The notes below the pieces were generated by a model. The model was given only the letters and a program-made list of their open reading frames with translations, had not been told where the DNA came from and made no database searches. DNA of 39,544 nucleotides from Actinomycetota bacterium (GTDB lineage: Bacteria > Actinomycetota > CADDZG01 > JAHWKV01), in assembly GCA_019347715.1 (NCBI GenBank), contig JAHWKU010000017.1:1-39544 (forward strand), read 5' to 3'. Position 1 is the stretch's first letter. Each line of letters begins with the position of its first letter. This document shows, piece after piece, positions 8,814 through 15,944 of this stretch. A program made the position numbers and the translations under genes.

Positions 8814-8872
8814 GTTTCAGTTCAAGCAAAAAGGGAAGAATTCCTCCTGCCTTCCAGCAAAGGAGTAATCAA

Positions 8873-9043
8873 GTGACTCATCACGAACACGGCCATGACG
8901 AAGTAGTCGAGAGACAAGTAGTCAGGGAGCCCGGCGACAGCGTCACCAGTTACGCGGCAGTCAAGTATGGCTTCATCCTGCTGATCACCATCGTCATTCT
9001 CTGGTTCATCGCCAAGTATTTGCTTCCTATAATCACCGGCTGA
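8873..9043 (+). CDS. 56-residue single-pass membrane protein, unknown function
   Basis: This short gene starts at GTG with AGGAG at 8861-8865, seven bases upstream. The N-terminal half is hydrophilic and begins with a His-rich stretch (THHEHGHDE). Residues about 31-51 form one strongly hydrophobic helix containing KYGFILLITIVILW. The stop overlaps the 3' end of the convergent PHP gene by 11 bases. The His-rich start could bind metal, but that is inference. No family recognised. Confidence 0.65.
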   Translation: MTHHEHGHDEVVERQVVREPGDSVTSYAAVKYGFILLITIVILWFIAKYLLPIITG

Positions 9044-10073
9044 GCTTCTTCAAAGAGTTCGTCCACGACAGCAGGTCGTCGAGGTCCATCAAGTTCACTA
9101 TTCGCTCCGGCGCAATGCCGGCGATAGCTGCGGAGGCCAGCCCCAGCAGTATGTAGCCCAGTTGCCTGGGATGATGGGAATCCGTTCCGATCGAGATCCT
9201 CACTCCGGCGGCGGCTGCGATCGCCAGGAGTTCGGTATTGAGGTCCTGGCGGTCGGGGAATGCATCTATCTCCACCGCCTTATCTAGGGACGCGGCCTCG
9301 CGGAAAACCTGATCCCAGTCTGCCGTGAGGCCCAATCGAAAGTTGTATATCCGTCCCCTTGGATGCGCGAGAACGTGAACTAACGGATTTCGGATGGCCT
9401 TCAGATAACGGTCAGTCTGATCCTGTTTGTATCGAAGCTTCGAATGAAAAGCTCCCAACACCAGATCGAGTTTTTTCAGCGATGCCGGGGTCATGTCTCC
9501 CTCACCATCGGGGCTGATGTTCATCTCGATGGACTTGAGAACCGTTAGGCCTTGTTTCGAGGTCCGGCGGTTGATCGCGTCGATCTCCTTTGCCTGTCGG
9601 GAGAGAGTGGCTTCGTCGATGCCGCCCGCGATCTTCAGGCCTTTTGAATGGTCCGTGATCGCGATGTACTGATATCCGAGCTCGATGGCTTGTTCGGCGT
9701 AGTCGGTTATCGCGGCGTACCCGTCGCTGTATGTCGAGTGCATCTGCAGGTCGCCTTTGGGATTGTTTGCCCAGTGGGTTGGCCCCCGCTCGGCGAGAAC
9801 TCGCTCCGCCTGAGCCATAGAAAGGAAACCGGCGCGGATGGGCGGGGGATCGGGGGCGGCGGCAGGGGAGTCTAGCCATTCCTTGAGCAGCCTGGAGATA
9901 AAGGGGCCTACTCCTTCGAGCTCGGTAAGGTCCCGCCCCTCCGTCATGAGGTCGGCGGCCTCGGTGTGCCAGGTGAAAGCTCGCCTAGAAGCTCTTCGAA
10001 GCGCCCTCTCGGCATTTCCGCTCGCTTGCTCCGATTGCAGGGCAAGCAGTTCAGCCAATTCTGCGTTGTGCAA
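9033..10073 (-). CDS. PHP-domain phosphoesterase with N-terminal helix-hairpin-helix region (PolX-like, without polymerase)
   Basis: The 346-residue protein resembles the ends of bacterial PolX with the polymerase missing. Residues about 1-75 form a helical region with a helix-hairpin-helix-like motif (ELEGVGPFISRLL). After a Pro-rich linker comes a PHP domain (about 105-330). It contains DLQMHSTYSDG, AITDHSKG, SIEMNIS, LGAFHSK, LAHPRGR and GTDSHHP, all expected metal-site motifs. In full PolX proteins this domain is a Mn-dependent 3'-5' exonuclease/phosphatase. The first motif has Gln where many PHP proteins have His, and a palm domain is absent. A role in repair or end processing is plausible. 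The start lies 20 bases from the divergent RsbW-like gene. Confidence 0.85.
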   Translation of the reverse strand: MHNAELAELLALQSEQASGNAERALRRASRRAFTWHTEAADLMTEGRDLTELEGVGPFISRLLKEWLDSPAAAPDPPPIRAGFLSMAQAERVLAERGPTHWANNPKGDLQMHSTYSDGYAAITDYAEQAIELGYQYIAITDHSKGLKIAGGIDEATLSRQAKEIDAINRRTSKQGLTVLKSIEMNISPDGEGDMTPASLKKLDLVLGAFHSKLRYKQDQTDRYLKAIRNPLVHVLAHPRGRIYNFRLGLTADWDQVFREAASLDKAVEIDAFPDRQDLNTELLAIAAAAGVRISIGTDSHHPRQLGYILLGLASAAIAGIAPERIVNLMDLDDLLSWTNSLKKLSR

Positions 10074-10092
10074 ATGAGGCCCTCAAAGTCCC

Positions 10093-10623
10093 TTGATCGA
10101 GGTCGATATCCAAGCAAGCAAAACGAGTTTTGTCTCTCTAAGTGAGGGTATCCATGGAGATTGTCAGGCATGCGGCAAATGGGAGCAGGAGGGCAGAACC
10201 ATCAGAGCCAGCCTCCATCTTGAACCCGATCCACAGAGCGCATCTAGGGCGCGCAGGTTCGTGAGGACTGCATTAGAGGATTCCGAACCGACTGAGACCC
10301 TTGATGTTCTTACCTTGCTCACGAGTGAGGTAGTGACCAACGCGATTCTCTACGGTGGACCTGAGATCGCCCTCGTCGTCGAGCGGCGAGAAACGGGCAT
10401 CCGCGTGGAAGTGGCCGACGCCGGCCCGCGGTTACCCCTCAAGCGCCCTCTCGATGTCGAGACGACCGGGGGGAGGGGGTTGCGTTTGCTCGATTCTCTC
10501 GCGGGAGGATGGGGAGTGACTGAGCTGGCGAGTGGGAAGGTGGTCTGGTTCGAGATCGAGACTCACCCGAAGGATCCGGGCACCAGCCCAAACGGTCGGG
10601 TCCCTCCCCGGCTTTATCTCTAG
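10093..10623 (+). CDS. GHKL ATPase of the RsbW/anti-sigma type (HATPase_c_2)
   Basis: A GHKL-fold ATP-binding domain occupies about residues 37-165. The N-box is LTSEVVTNAILYGG, the G1-like motif is VADAGPRLP, and the G2 motif is GGRGLRLLDSLAGGWGV, followed by KVVWFEIE. Such small proteins act as anti-sigma-factor serine kinases or as partners of phosphatases in stress signalling. The core begins near RTIRASLHLEP. The only usable in-frame start before it is TTG at 10093, which has no good ribosome site, so the first 35 residues and the start are uncertain. The protein could instead begin at a rare codon near 10200. A LuxR-type regulator follows 33 bases downstream. No sigma factor or anti-anti-sigma gene is nearby. 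Confidence 0.8.
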   Translation: MIEVDIQASKTSFVSLSEGIHGDCQACGKWEQEGRTIRASLHLEPDPQSASRARRFVRTALEDSEPTETLDVLTLLTSEVVTNAILYGGPEIALVVERRETGIRVEVADAGPRLPLKRPLDVETTGGRGLRLLDSLAGGWGVTELASGKVVWFEIETHPKDPGTSPNGRVPPRLYL

Positions 10624-10656
10624 CCATCTTCTTTAGTTCTGCTTGGCTTAGGCTCT

Positions 10657-11280
10657 ATGACGATGTCCAAGGCGAAGTTTCGAGTCCTTTTGGTGGGAGC
10701 CGTCAGTACCGCCAACATTGCGGAACTGTCGTCGATAGCCCACGTCGACACGGTCTCGTCTATAGAGGAGGCCGGCAACCTGCAGGCTGATCCACCCGAC
10801 GTCATCGTCTTGGAAGTTGGAGCGGGAACCTCGGCGATCGAGAAGATGAGGCATTTGCGGGAGTCCTCTTCAGTCCCGCTCGTAGTGATCACCACCGAAG
10901 ACGATTCCTCGTTCCTGGACGAGGCGGTGCGGGCCGGAGCATCCGGCGTCGTGGTTGATTCAGCCTCAGCGGGCGAGATCAGAGATGCAGTCGAAGTCGT
11001 CAGGGCCGGGGGCTCCTTCTTTGGTGCGGAGAGGACCCGTGGAATTCTCGATGCCGTTCGGTCGAGTTCCCGAGCGGCGGATCCCGGCCTCACGCAACGC
11101 GAAATCGAAGTGCTGACCCACTTGTTCGAGGGGCGCTCGGCCCGGCAGATAGCCACCAGGCTGGGTCTTTCGGAGCGAACCGTCAACACTCATGTGGCCA
11201 ACGTCTATCGAAAGCTTGGGGCTTCGAATCGAGTGGAGGCGATCCGCATCGCTATGAGGATGGGAGTCCTTACGGAATAA
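10657..11280 (+). CDS. LuxR/NarL-type response regulator with degenerate receiver domain
   Basis: The 207-residue protein has an N-terminal receiver-like domain (about 8-120) and a C-terminal LuxR helix-turn-helix (about 143-205). The latter contains LTQREIEVLTHL, SARQIATRLGLSERTVNTHV and YRKLGASNR, typical of NarL/FixJ proteins that bind DNA as dimers. In the receiver the phosphoacceptor position reads VLEVGAG, with Glu53 replacing Asp. The acidic pair after strand 1 is absent (LLVGAVS), and the conserved Lys before the last helix is missing. Phosphorylation is therefore unlikely. It may be constitutively active, ligand-controlled, or controlled by protein partners such as the GHKL ATPase just upstream. 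ATG 10657 or ATG 10663 may be the start. Confidence 0.88.
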   Translation: MTMSKAKFRVLLVGAVSTANIAELSSIAHVDTVSSIEEAGNLQADPPDVIVLEVGAGTSAIEKMRHLRESSSVPLVVITTEDDSSFLDEAVRAGASGVVVDSASAGEIRDAVEVVRAGGSFFGAERTRGILDAVRSSSRAADPGLTQREIEVLTHLFEGRSARQIATRLGLSERTVNTHVANVYRKLGASNRVEAIRIAMRMGVLTE

Positions 11281-11312
11281 GTCGCTGCGTTCAGCCATTA
11301 GACTTCGGCGAC

Positions 11313-12035
11313 ATGGATCTTTCTCGTGAGGTGCTTCTGGACCTTCTCGAACTGCAGAAGATTGATTCGACCATCGATCGTCTGGAAGCTCGTCGTCGAA
11401 ACTTGCCGGAGCAGGCTGAACTGGAAGCGCTAGACCGGAGATTGGGGGAAGTCGAGAGATCCGTTGGGGATCAGCAGGCCGAGGTTGACGACACCGTCGG
11501 CCGTCAGAAGAAGCTCGAGGGCGACATCGACTTGATCTCACAGAAGATCGCCGCAGAGGAAGCCCGTCTTTATTCTGGGAGCATCAATTCCCCCAAAGAG
11601 CTGTCAGCTCTGCAGGCAGAACTGGAATCTCTTCGGCGGAGAAAGTCTTCACTGGAGGACTCAGATCTCGAGATCATGGAAGAACGCGAGGGCAAAGAAA
11701 AGGAGCTTCAGAGGCTCACAGAAGAACAGACCTCTCTCAGGGCCAGCACTGCAGAGTGGGCCGAGAAAAGAGATCGCGCCGCAACAGACATCGATTTGCA
11801 GCTAACCGAGGCCAGGGCGTCCCGCGAGCAGTGGGTACCCAAATTCGATGGAGACACCATCCAGTTTTACGATGGTCTCAGGGCGCAGCGCGGAGGGATC
11901 GCGATCGCAGCCCTGGAGGCCGGGACTTGCCAGGGATGCCACATGAAGCTTCCGGCACAGGAGTACGAGAAGGTGCGCCAGTCGTCGGGACTGGTCTACT
12001 GCGACGAGTGCCGTCGCATCCTCGTTCCTGTCTAG
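11313..12035 (+). CDS. CT398-like coiled-coil protein with C-terminal C4 zinc ribbon
   Basis: The 240-residue protein has a long antiparallel coiled coil (about residues 10-180) rich in Glu, Arg, Leu and Gln, followed by a C4 zinc ribbon. The ribbon reads CQGCHMKLP and then CDECRRI near residues 208-236. This is the architecture of the CT398/FliH-interacting family, which is broadly conserved in actinobacteria. There it neighbours a ribonuclease H gene, as it does here. A nucleic-acid-related role is inferred from that association; no activity is established. The start ATG is 32 bases after the LuxR gene. Confidence in family is high, in function low. Confidence 0.88.
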   Translation: MDLSREVLLDLLELQKIDSTIDRLEARRRNLPEQAELEALDRRLGEVERSVGDQQAEVDDTVGRQKKLEGDIDLISQKIAAEEARLYSGSINSPKELSALQAELESLRRRKSSLEDSDLEIMEEREGKEKELQRLTEEQTSLRASTAEWAEKRDRAATDIDLQLTEARASREQWVPKFDGDTIQFYDGLRAQRGGIAIAALEAGTCQGCHMKLPAQEYEKVRQSSGLVYCDECRRILVPV

Positions 12036-12066
12036 TAGTGGGCCTACGCACAAGCAGGTCCCACTA
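12036..12066 (+). promoter_or_regulatory. RNA hairpin overlapping the ribosome-binding region of the RNase H gene
   Basis: TAGTGGG at 12036-12042 is perfectly complementary to CCCACTA at 12060-12066. An inner CCT/AGG pairing (12043-12045 with 12056-12058) follows after one bulged base. The structure fills the whole 32-base gap between the zinc-ribbon and RNase H genes. The only Shine-Dalgarno-like bases (AGG at 12056-12058) lie inside the stem. No U-tract follows, so it is not a terminator. Confidence 0.5.
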
Positions 12067-12067
12067 G

Positions 12068-12526
12068 GTGGCCGTCCACCGCCTTCACACCGACGGGGGC
12101 GCCAGGGGCAACCCGGGCCCAGCCGGGATCGGGATCGTTCTTGAATCTCCCGAGGGAGAGGTCATCGACGAGGTGGCGAAAGGGATCGGCTGGGCCACCA
12201 ACAACGTAGCCGAGTACAAAGCGCTGATTGAGGGCCTTGAACGGGCGGCAGCCCACAGGGTCAAAGAGCTCGTCGTATTTCTCGACAGCCTTCTCGTGGC
12301 CGAGCAGATGCGCGGAAAGTACAAGGTGAAGCACAAAGGGCTGAAGCCTCTGCACGCAGTTGCGAAGGAGCTTGCTCGCCGCTTTGATTCGATCAAGTTC
12401 GAAGCAGTTCCCCGAAGCGAGAACGCCGAGGCCGATCGATTGGTGAACGAAGCCATCGACAGATGGTTGGATGAGAATCCCAACTTCGAACCTCCTAGCG
12501 GCCCCGAACAAGAAGAGCTCTTCTGA
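12068..12526 (+). CDS. Ribonuclease HI-like protein
   Basis: The 152-residue protein has the RNase H fold and a complete DEDD catalytic set: Asp9 (HTDGGARGNPGPAG), Glu49 (NNVAEYKAL), Asp73 (VFLDSLLVAEQM) and Asp123 (ENAEADRLVNEA). It should hydrolyse the RNA strand of RNA-DNA hybrids with Mg or Mn. It lacks the C-terminal acid-phosphatase (CobC-like) domain found in the mycobacterial RNase H fusion. GTG at 12068 is the start, immediately after a hairpin. The last base of its TGA is the first base of the next ATG, so the two genes are translationally coupled. Gene order with the CT398-like protein is typical of actinobacteria. Confidence 0.9.
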   Translation: MAVHRLHTDGGARGNPGPAGIGIVLESPEGEVIDEVAKGIGWATNNVAEYKALIEGLERAAAHRVKELVVFLDSLLVAEQMRGKYKVKHKGLKPLHAVAKELARRFDSIKFEAVPRSENAEADRLVNEAIDRWLDENPNFEPPSGPEQEELF

Positions 12527-13071
12527 TGTTCTTCTGGCATCTTGGGATCACTGCCGCCGTCGTCTTGTTCACTCTCGGAAAGAGACGAATCGACTACCGG
12601 GTGGTTCTACTCGGAGCTGTCTTGCCCGACCTGATCGACAAACCCATCGGCCGTTTGCTGTTCGAGAGCACCTTCGAGACTTCACGCCTCTTTGGTCATA
12701 CCTTGCTGTTCGTACTGGTAGCGATGTTCACCGTTCAGCTATTCCTGCGGGGAGACACCGCGCGGCGGTGGTTCATTCTTTCGATAGCCGCGCTGATTCA
12801 TTTGGCTCTCGATGCGATGTGGAACGATCCGGTAACCCTGTTTTGGCCCTTGTTCGGCACGGAATTCCCCAAACAGCCGGTTCAAAACTACTGGCTCGAA
12901 GTGCTATTGCGCCCGTGGAGTCATCCACTTGAGGCCCTAAAGGAGATGGCTGGGCTGGTCTCGCTCGCTTACTTCGCTCATGGCTTCGGACTGTTCAAAA
13001 AGGATCGCTTCAAGGCTTTTGTTAGAACCGGGAAACTCGAGGACACTAAGCCGGCTCCGTCTCGCGGATGA
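12526..13071 (+). CDS. YdjM-like membrane-bound metal-dependent hydrolase
   Basis: The 181-residue integral membrane protein has the conserved motifs of the YdjM/LexA-binding family of predicted metal-dependent hydrolases. These are His5 near the N-terminus, VLPDLIDKP (about 33-41), FGHTLLF (about 57-62) and HLALDAMWNDP (about 91-101). About four hydrophobic segments are visible (roughly 5-17, 57-73, 82-95 and 135-152). The His/Asp motifs probably form a metal site at the membrane surface; the substrate is unknown. The ATG overlaps the RNase H stop by one base. The 3' end overlaps that of the convergent BtuF-like gene by 26 bases. Confidence 0.8.
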   Translation: MFFWHLGITAAVVLFTLGKRRIDYRVVLLGAVLPDLIDKPIGRLLFESTFETSRLFGHTLLFVLVAMFTVQLFLRGDTARRWFILSIAALIHLALDAMWNDPVTLFWPLFGTEFPKQPVQNYWLEVLLRPWSHPLEALKEMAGLVSLAYFAHGFGLFKKDRFKAFVRTGKLEDTKPAPSRG

Positions 13072-13978
13072 TGCTGGCGATCGCCTCGAGCCCTTCCACC
13101 ATCCTTGGGCCTGGACGAAACAGGAGCTCATCGCTGATCAGATGCACGCGCTGCTCTCTTACCGCCCTCAAGCCGGAGAAACCCGGCCTGGCGGTGATCC
13201 GCTCGATTGTCACCGCTGAGCTCGCGGCGGCAAGGTAGATGTCCGGGTCCAACTCGTTCAGCTGATCGAGGCCTACGCCCGGGTACGGATCTCCCGATTC
13301 GGGAACCGCTTTGCCCCCTGCTGCCATTACCAGTGAACCTACGAAGCTTTCAGACGCGGCCCCCATCAGCGGCTCTGAAAAGACCTCGACGAACACCTTT
13401 GGCGCGACTTGGTTCGGTGTCGATGCAGAGCGCACGGCCCTTATCCCTTGCCTTGTCTCCGAGACCAGCTCCGATGCGGCCTGGCCTTCGCCGGTGAGCC
13501 GCCCGATAGAGCGCATGTCCTTCAGGGCGTCCCCGACGTCTGAGGCCGTCAGGGTAATTACCGGAAAACCTGCCGTTCTCAGGGGCTCGATCCAATCCCC
13601 GGTTGTTGCCGTGAGGACCAGGTCTGGGCGAGCTTGAACGATGGCGTTGGGATCAGGGGTCAGACCATCATCAGCTACGACGCGGGGCAGCGTGGAAGCT
13701 GCAGGAGGGTGAGTCTCGCCTGCCGCCACCCCAACGATCCGCTCACCTGCTCCGAGGGCAAAGAGAGTCTCGGTGATATGCGGAGCCAGCGAGACGATCC
13801 GCTGCGGTGCAGCCGTCACGGTGACGGTTGTCCCCGCATCATCGACCATCGTCACGGGAAAGTCTCCGACAGCACTGGGAGGGCCATCCGATCTACTGGT
13901 CACCAGCACGAAAAGCCCTGTTACGAGCAGGAGCCCAGCCGCCACGGCGGCGACCAGAATTCGGTTTCGTCGGGTCAC
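13046..13978 (-). CDS. BtuF-like periplasmic/secreted binding protein (Peripla_BP_2; cobalamin or iron-chelate type)
   Basis: A 310-residue class III solute-binding protein. After a signal or anchor segment (hydrophobic about 9-29), the mature part opens with FPVTMVDDAGTTVTV and QRIVSLAPHITETLFALGAG, the BtuF/FhuD-type start. The two lobes are joined by a long helix, and the second lobe contains GLDQLNELDPDIYL. Family members feed vitamin B12, haem or ferric siderophores to ABC importers. The open frame continues upstream through rnpB, so the realistic start is GTG at 13978. No good Shine-Dalgarno is visible. There is no lipobox cysteine, so the N-terminal helix may be an uncleaved anchor. 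No permease genes are adjacent. The ligand cannot be decided. Confidence 0.82.
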   Translation of the reverse strand: MTRRNRILVAAVAAGLLLVTGLFVLVTSRSDGPPSAVGDFPVTMVDDAGTTVTVTAAPQRIVSLAPHITETLFALGAGERIVGVAAGETHPPAASTLPRVVADDGLTPDPNAIVQARPDLVLTATTGDWIEPLRTAGFPVITLTASDVGDALKDMRSIGRLTGEGQAASELVSETRQGIRAVRSASTPNQVAPKVFVEVFSEPLMGAASESFVGSLVMAAGGKAVPESGDPYPGVGLDQLNELDPDIYLAAASSAVTIERITARPGFSGLRAVREQRVHLISDELLFRPGPRMVEGLEAIASIIRETEPA

Positions 13979-14026
13979 CGTTTGGACCGATTCATCTCTA
14001 GAACCCAGCCTACTTACTGGCGGCGC

Positions 14027-14032
14027 GATAAT
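14027..14032 (+). promoter_or_regulatory. Predicted -10 element of rnpB
   Basis: GATAAT lies 5 bases before the first base of the RNase P RNA P1 helix, which places transcription start at the mature 5' end. No convincing -35 hexamer is visible 16-18 bases upstream. Confidence 0.5.
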
Positions 14033-14035
14033 GAT

Positions 14036-14433
14036 GGTCTGCAGTTGGCCGGGTGGCCGCGGCGCAGGGAGACCTGTGTCGAGGAAGGTCCGGGCTCCGC
14101 AGGGCAGGGTGCTGGGTAACTCCCAGGCCGGGGAACCGGTGGAAAGTGCAACAGAGAGAAGACCGCTTCGATATGTGGATCCGCTTGCGGCCAGATATCG
14201 CAGTAAGGGTGAAACGGTGAGGTAAGAGCTCACCAGCGTCCCGGGTAACCGGGGCGGCTAGGCAAACCCCACCCGGAGCAAGACCAAGCAGGGGGCCGAG
14301 CTGCCCGCTCAAAGCCCCCGGGTAGGTCGCTAGAGGCCGTCGGTAACGCCGGCCCGAGATGGATGGCCACCCAACCGCCGGGTTTATCGCCCGGCGGTGG
14401 ACAGAACCCGGCCTATAGGCTGGCTGCAGAGAC
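14036..14433 (+). ncRNA. rnpB: RNase P RNA, bacterial type A
   Basis: This is the catalytic RNA that matures the 5' ends of tRNAs. The ends are defined by a 13-bp P1 helix pairing 14038-14050 with 14418-14430, including G-U pairs. Conserved region I begins at 14081 (GAGGAAGGTCCGGGCTCC). Its P4 partner lies in ACAGAACCCGGCCTAT at 14401-14416. Other diagnostic blocks are GGGTGCTGGGTAAC, GGGTGAAACGGTGAGGTAAG, the GGCAAACCCCACCCGGAGCAAG block, and AGATGGATGG. The P15 region resembles actinobacterial forms (GAGC and GCTC around TGCCC) and has no obvious GGU loop. A strong terminator follows directly. The divergent BtuF-like gene begins about 60 bases upstream. Confidence 0.95.
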
Positions 14434-14434
14434 A

Positions 14435-14466
14435 AGAGAGGGCCCTTTTGGGCCCTCTCTCCTTTT
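14435..14466 (+). terminator. Rho-independent terminator of rnpB
   Basis: An 11-bp perfect stem (14435-14445 with 14450-14460, AGAGAGGGCCC) with a TTTT loop is followed by CCTTTT. It starts two bases after the RNase P RNA. Confidence 0.85.
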
Positions 14467-14480
14467 CCGTGTGCGGGCAA

Positions 14481-14509
14481 AACAAAAGGGCCCCCGGTCG
14501 GGGGCCCTT
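14481..14509 (-). terminator. Rho-independent terminator of the DUF5679-like gene
   Basis: A 10-bp perfect stem (14486-14495 with 14500-14509, AAGGGCCCCC) has a 4-base loop. On the minus strand it is followed by TTTTGTT. It lies 14 bases beyond the stop codon of the small zinc-ribbon gene. Confidence 0.85.
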
Positions 14510-14522
14510 GAAAAGTGCGTGA

Positions 14523-14678
14523 TCAGGCAGACTTGCCGAGCATGCGTGTGATCTTCGTTCCGCATACGGGACACGGACCTTGAGCTGCAAGGCGACCGTT
14601 GGGGAGGTCTTTCTTTTCGCCCTCGAACTCCCGCTTGGCTCTGCACTTCACGCAGTAGCCCTCGTACTTTTCGGCCAC
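14523..14678 (-). CDS. Small zinc-ribbon protein, DUF5679-like
   Basis: This 51-residue protein has two CxxC knuckles: GYCVKCRAKREF near residues 8-19, and CPVCGTKITRM near 36-46. The intervening segment NGRLAAQGPCPVCG matches the DUF5679 pattern. It probably binds one zinc; function unknown. Start is GTG at 14678, six bases after a perfect AAAGGAG (minus strand, 14685-14691). The gene is single and flanked downstream by its own strong terminator, which implies substantial expression. A TATTAA at about 14720 on the minus strand could be its -10 element, but this is weak. Confidence 0.88.
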   Translation of the reverse strand: MAEKYEGYCVKCRAKREFEGEKKDLPNGRLAAQGPCPVCGTKITRMLGKSA

Positions 14679-14907
14679 GGTTGGCTCCTTTCTCCGACCT
14701 CGGATCTTCCGGGGCCGGCTTAATACCGATAGAGGAAGCTCCCCTCGCCTGCGAGGCTAGCACAGGCTTACGCCTGGCCACGGGAGGATCACGCACATTT
14801 TCCATCCAAAATCTTCCAGACCAGGCACCCCAAAAGGCCATCGGTGCAGGTGGGAGGCCGGTTCCCTGACAGAATCATCCCTACCCGCGAAAGGAAGGAG
14901 AATTTCA

Positions 14908-15861
14908 ATGGCAGTCGATTTCCGCCCACTTTCAGGCGAGGAGCTCGAACTGGAGCACCTTCTGTATTCCAGGCAGGGCCCCACGCTCACGATCACCCTG
15001 AACCGCCCCGAGAAGCTGAACGCGTTCAATTATCAGATGCTCTCCGAGCTCGCCAGGGCTTTCGAGAATGCATCCTGGGATGACGAGATCGCGGTCGTCG
15101 TGTTGACCGGGGCGGGCGACCGGGCCTTCTGTACCGGCGCCGATCTATCCGAGTGGGAGGACTCACTCGTCGCACGCCCGCACGACTACTGGAAATGGTT
15201 CGGGGCATTCGAGGAGATGCACTGGCGTCTGAGAAACATAGGCAAGCCCACGATCGCTCGACTGAACGGCATCGTTGTCGGGGGAGGAAACGAGCTGAAC
15301 ATCGCATGCGATCTGGCCATAGCAGCAGAGGACGTCACGATCCGCCAGATAGGAAACAGCAGAGGCTCGGTCGCAGCAGGAGGAGCGACTCAATGGCTTC
15401 CCTTGATAGTGGGCGACAGACGGGCAAGGGAGATCCTCTGGTTAAACGAGGAGATCCCCGCGGCGAAGGCCATGGAATGGGGCCTCGTGAACGAGGTGGT
15501 CCCTCGCGACCGGCTGGATGATGCCGTCGCCGCGATGGCGCAGAAGCTCCACGACAAGCTTCCCGAATGCGTTAGGTATACCAAGACCCAGACGAACTTC
15601 TGGCGCGAGCTGTCATCGGCGCTGACGGTGCCCCACGCGCGCGACTGGCTCACGGTGCACACCCCTTCTTATGAAACCTACGAGGGCGTGCGGGCTTTCC
15701 GAGAGAAGCGACTTCCCGATTACGCGGAAGTGCGATCGAGGATGTCGGCAGGAGAGGGGACTCAGTTGTGGGGCCCGGAGGTGGTGACCTGCTCGTCCTG
15801 CGGAACCGAGGGCTTGCCAAAACGCTTCTCGCATTGCGGTGTCTGCGGCGCAGGACTCTGA
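14908..15861 (+). CDS. Enoyl-CoA hydratase/isomerase-family protein with C-terminal zinc ribbon
   Basis: The 317-residue crotonase-fold protein has an N-terminal lead of about 25 residues. Core motifs follow: ITLNRPEKLNAFN, FCTGADLSEW (first oxyanion-hole block) and GIVVGGGNELNIACDLAIA (second block, with the Glu of classic hydratases). At the second catalytic Glu position the sequence is RQIGNSRGSVAAGGATQW, with Gly in place of Glu, more like MenB or ring-hydrolase relatives. A plain hydratase is thus uncertain. After residue 290 there is an added C4 zinc ribbon: Cys295, Cys298, Cys310 and Cys313. GGAAGGAG at 14893-14900 supports the ATG. It stands alone, with rnpB and the small zinc-ribbon gene behind it. 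Confidence 0.88.
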   Translation: MAVDFRPLSGEELELEHLLYSRQGPTLTITLNRPEKLNAFNYQMLSELARAFENASWDDEIAVVVLTGAGDRAFCTGADLSEWEDSLVARPHDYWKWFGAFEEMHWRLRNIGKPTIARLNGIVVGGGNELNIACDLAIAAEDVTIRQIGNSRGSVAAGGATQWLPLIVGDRRAREILWLNEEIPAAKAMEWGLVNEVVPRDRLDDAVAAMAQKLHDKLPECVRYTKTQTNFWRELSSALTVPHARDWLTVHTPSYETYEGVRAFREKRLPDYAEVRSRMSAGEGTQLWGPEVVTCSSCGTEGLPKRFSHCGVCGAGL

Positions 15862-15944
15862 TCAGCAGTAGTTTTCGCGTTCTTAAATCCGGCCCGCCGT
15901 TCCCTTAGTATTCGCCGCGCTCAACTACGGTAAGGAGGGGGAGG

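Noticed and set aside
13979..14233. N-terminal extension of the BtuF-like protein to position 14233
   Set aside because: The extension is antisense to the conserved core of rnpB and carries no signal peptide. The GTG at 13978 gives a normal signal/anchor sequence.
14679..14907. Riboswitch or other ncRNA between the small zinc-ribbon gene and the hydratase gene
   Set aside because: Only short weak hairpins (for example CAGGC/GCCTG near 14763) are visible; no known riboswitch consensus was recognised and there is no terminator-like end.
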